Positions 62,046 through 64,000 of a stretch of 64,000 nt of DNA are shown here, piece by piece. The notes under the pieces are model-generated. The model searched no databases, was not told the DNA's origin, and saw only the letters and a list, made by a program, of their open reading frames with translations. Position 1 is the stretch's first letter. The number at the start of each line of letters is the position of its first letter. Made by a program: the position numbers and the translations under genes. This DNA is from Promerops cafer (lineage: Eukaryota > Chordata > Aves > Passeriformes > Nectariniidae), in the NCBI GenBank assembly GCA_013398275.1, contig VZSE01005034.1:246524-310523 (forward strand), read 5' to 3'.

Positions 62046-63729
62046 GGTTTTCGTGTCAATAGCAGCTCACTACTGCCTAGAGAAATTACCAAGCCTCTTG
62101 TAAATATCCTATTCTTGTTGGTTTTGCCCTTCTTTCAGTTTGTGCTCTACTCCAGCTTGCAGAGGCTGTTCTCTCTGTTCCATTCTCTGAGGAAGCCCTT
62201 TCTGTGGCTCTCCATGTATCTGTGTCTGTTCTTACACCTGGGGTAGAAAGCTCACAGGAGCCTCTGCATAGTCACTGTCACGCTGCAAGAGAGGCGCTTT
62301 GTGGACTCGGTTACTGGAGTCGAGCCACATGACCACAGGAGAGTGGGAGGAAGTAAAACCCCAACACTGGCTGGTTTTTGTACCATTTTATGAGGTACTT
62401 GTTCCTATTTGACAAACAGCTTTGTTCCATAAACACGTGTACCCCTTTCAGGGTAATGTGCAAGCATCTCCTTGTGAAACAGCAAGCCTCATGCTGGTGC
62501 AAGACATCCCAAATAACACCTGTGGGAGATAATCCTTCTTTAGTTACTGTGTCAAACTTTAAGTCTGGTGAGTATCAAAGCTGTGTACACAGCTCTGGCT
62601 ATGATATGAAGAATTTCACATTTAATAAAAATTCATTAAAAATTGCTGCAGGACTGAGCCATGTAGAATCAAGTGAGGTAGAATGGATGAGGCTATTTTA
62701 GAGACTGGCATGATCATAGAGATTTGAGGGATGTGCTGTGTCTCCTGTTTGCACCACATGGAAGGCCTGTTGCTGTTGATGCACTGGATCTCAATGATGC
62801 ACTTTTGAGGCTGGAGTACAGGACTGAAATTTAAATAGGCTGGTGATTGTGGCTGCTGTATGAGTTAAAAACATACTGTGAAGTCCTAAGTGTACTTTAT
62901 GCTGAGAGTTGGTGGGACCCCTTTTTTGTATCTTTGGTGATGTATCAGAACTCCAGTGAGTATTGCTATTTAAATCTTCTTAGTGTACTAGGGTCAGATT
63001 TTCATTTATGCTAGAAGACTACCTTGTTCCTATCTGCCACTGTAATGTGTCCTTAAAATGACTGCATATGATATTTATGGAGCAGGGTAGAACACTTTTG
63101 GTGTAGCTGTGTTAACAAAATTGTTTAAGTGAGCAGTATAAGACTCCTAGCGTGAGGAGTTTGAAGGACTTTATAAGATGGAAGGATGGACTTTGCATTG
63201 TGGGATGTGATTGGACTTCTGTGTAAATGATGATGAGAAAAGAAACCTGTAATTTTTCACAGAGGAATGGAATACACCCATTTGTTCATAAAGCAGAAGA
63301 TGTTTAAGAATGTAAGCTTATAAAAGTGAGAGGGTAGTCGTATTTTGTCGGAAAAAAGACCTGCCTTGTTTTTTTTTTTCCATCTCCATCTTTCTTTCTG
63401 GGAAGATACTTTTCTACAGTTACTGTTATCAAAGGGCCACTCTTGTCATTGTTTCACTTGGTTTTGTTAGTAGAACTTTAGTTCAAAAACTTTCTACCTT
63501 GGAAAAAAACACAAAGGCAAACCAAAACAAACATCCATAAAGTTGTTTCAGAATTCATGGAAAACAAACTGTGGATGAATTATTCAGTGCCTTCCCTCTC
63601 CCTCATCCACTTCCTGATGTGTTATTAATTTTGCATGAGCTCCCTGCTTAGTCCTTCATGCACTTACAGAGCGCAAAGGCTTTCAGCACTGTAAATGACT
63701 GGGCACTTACTACGACCCTCTGCATAAGA

Positions 63730-63765
63730 GCAGATCCTGTTGACTTCAGTGGGAATCACTTGTTG
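63730..63765. repeat. Possible ancient amniote repeat remnant
   Basis: GATCCTGTTGACTTCAGTGG, followed by GAATCACTTG, resembles a motif common in old amniote interspersed repeats ('ttgacttcaatggga'). Recognised from memory only; the family is not assigned. Confidence 0.3.
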
Positions 63766-64000
63766 GCAGCTGCATAATTGTTTTTCAAACAATGTAGGTT
63801 TTTAAAAAAAGCAAACAAAAAAAGGGAGGATGTGTGAGAAAGCACACAAACAAAGAGGTTCTCCAAATGAAACACTGAAAAGTCATTCAAAGGAGCTGGA
63901 GCAATTACTTCAGTTGCCTAAGTAGTTAAGACCTGGCAAAAAGGGTGATAGAGTGGTCTAACCAAAAACTCTGGCAGAGAACAGTAGAGCATACCAGGGA

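Larger units (their letters stand above)
50669..64000 (+). other. TSPAN5: TSPAN5 intron 1 (5' part)
   Basis: Begins GTAAGTGGGG and continues past the window end. The next expected coding sequence (rest of TM1 and the small loop) was not found, in keeping with the very long first intron of this gene in other vertebrates. It holds a CR1 fragment, AT-rich and CA-rich simple repeats, a G/T-rich stretch and a hairpin, but no embedded gene that I can support. Confidence 0.85.

Noticed and set aside
50669..64000. Search for TSPAN5 exon 2
   Set aside because: No stretch encoding the rest of TM1 and the small loop was seen with splice sites, so the exon is taken to lie beyond the window.

Overview
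The window is vertebrate nuclear DNA, almost certainly from a bird. It holds long AT-rich introns with GT-AG splice sites, two CpG islands, and several copies of CR1, the main avian LINE. The gene order EIF4E then TSPAN5 on one strand is the arrangement I know from amniotes (human 4q23). The compact EIF4E gene and the roughly 27 kb spacing between the two genes also fit a bird. There are no bacterial features, CRISPR arrays, tRNAs or rRNAs. Most open frames of 60 to 180 codons lie in introns, intergenic DNA or a minisatellite and show no sign of being genes.

Layout: 1-3205 is intergenic DNA with no recognised gene. 3206-3370 is a sense CR1 3' end. It abuts a 31-bp minisatellite (3381-3614), which leads into the EIF4E CpG-island promoter (about 3600-4260). 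EIF4E runs 3901-21841 (coding) in seven exons encoding 217 residues, with a 3' UTR to about 22770 and two polyadenylation signals. From about 22.8 to 49.5 kb is intergenic DNA with CR1 fragments, a few motif clusters and some candidate cis-elements. The second CpG island (about 49.6-50.9 kb, containing a 229-base N gap) holds the TSPAN5 promoter, 5' UTR and first coding exon (50588-50668, 27 residues). The rest, to 64000, is the start of the long TSPAN5 intron 1; exon 2 lies beyond the window.

Biology: eIF4E is the mRNA cap-binding subunit of eIF4F and a rate-limiting control point of translation. TSPAN5 is a TspanC8-group tetraspanin that escorts ADAM10. They are neighbours with no known joint pathway. 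I did not find a new biological system. The points most worth checking are the promoter-proximal VNTR, the dense set of EIF4E promoter motifs, a Pumilio site fused to the distal poly(A) signal, a uORF overlapping the TSPAN5 start, a possible cryptic exon downstream of EIF4E, and two assembly defects.
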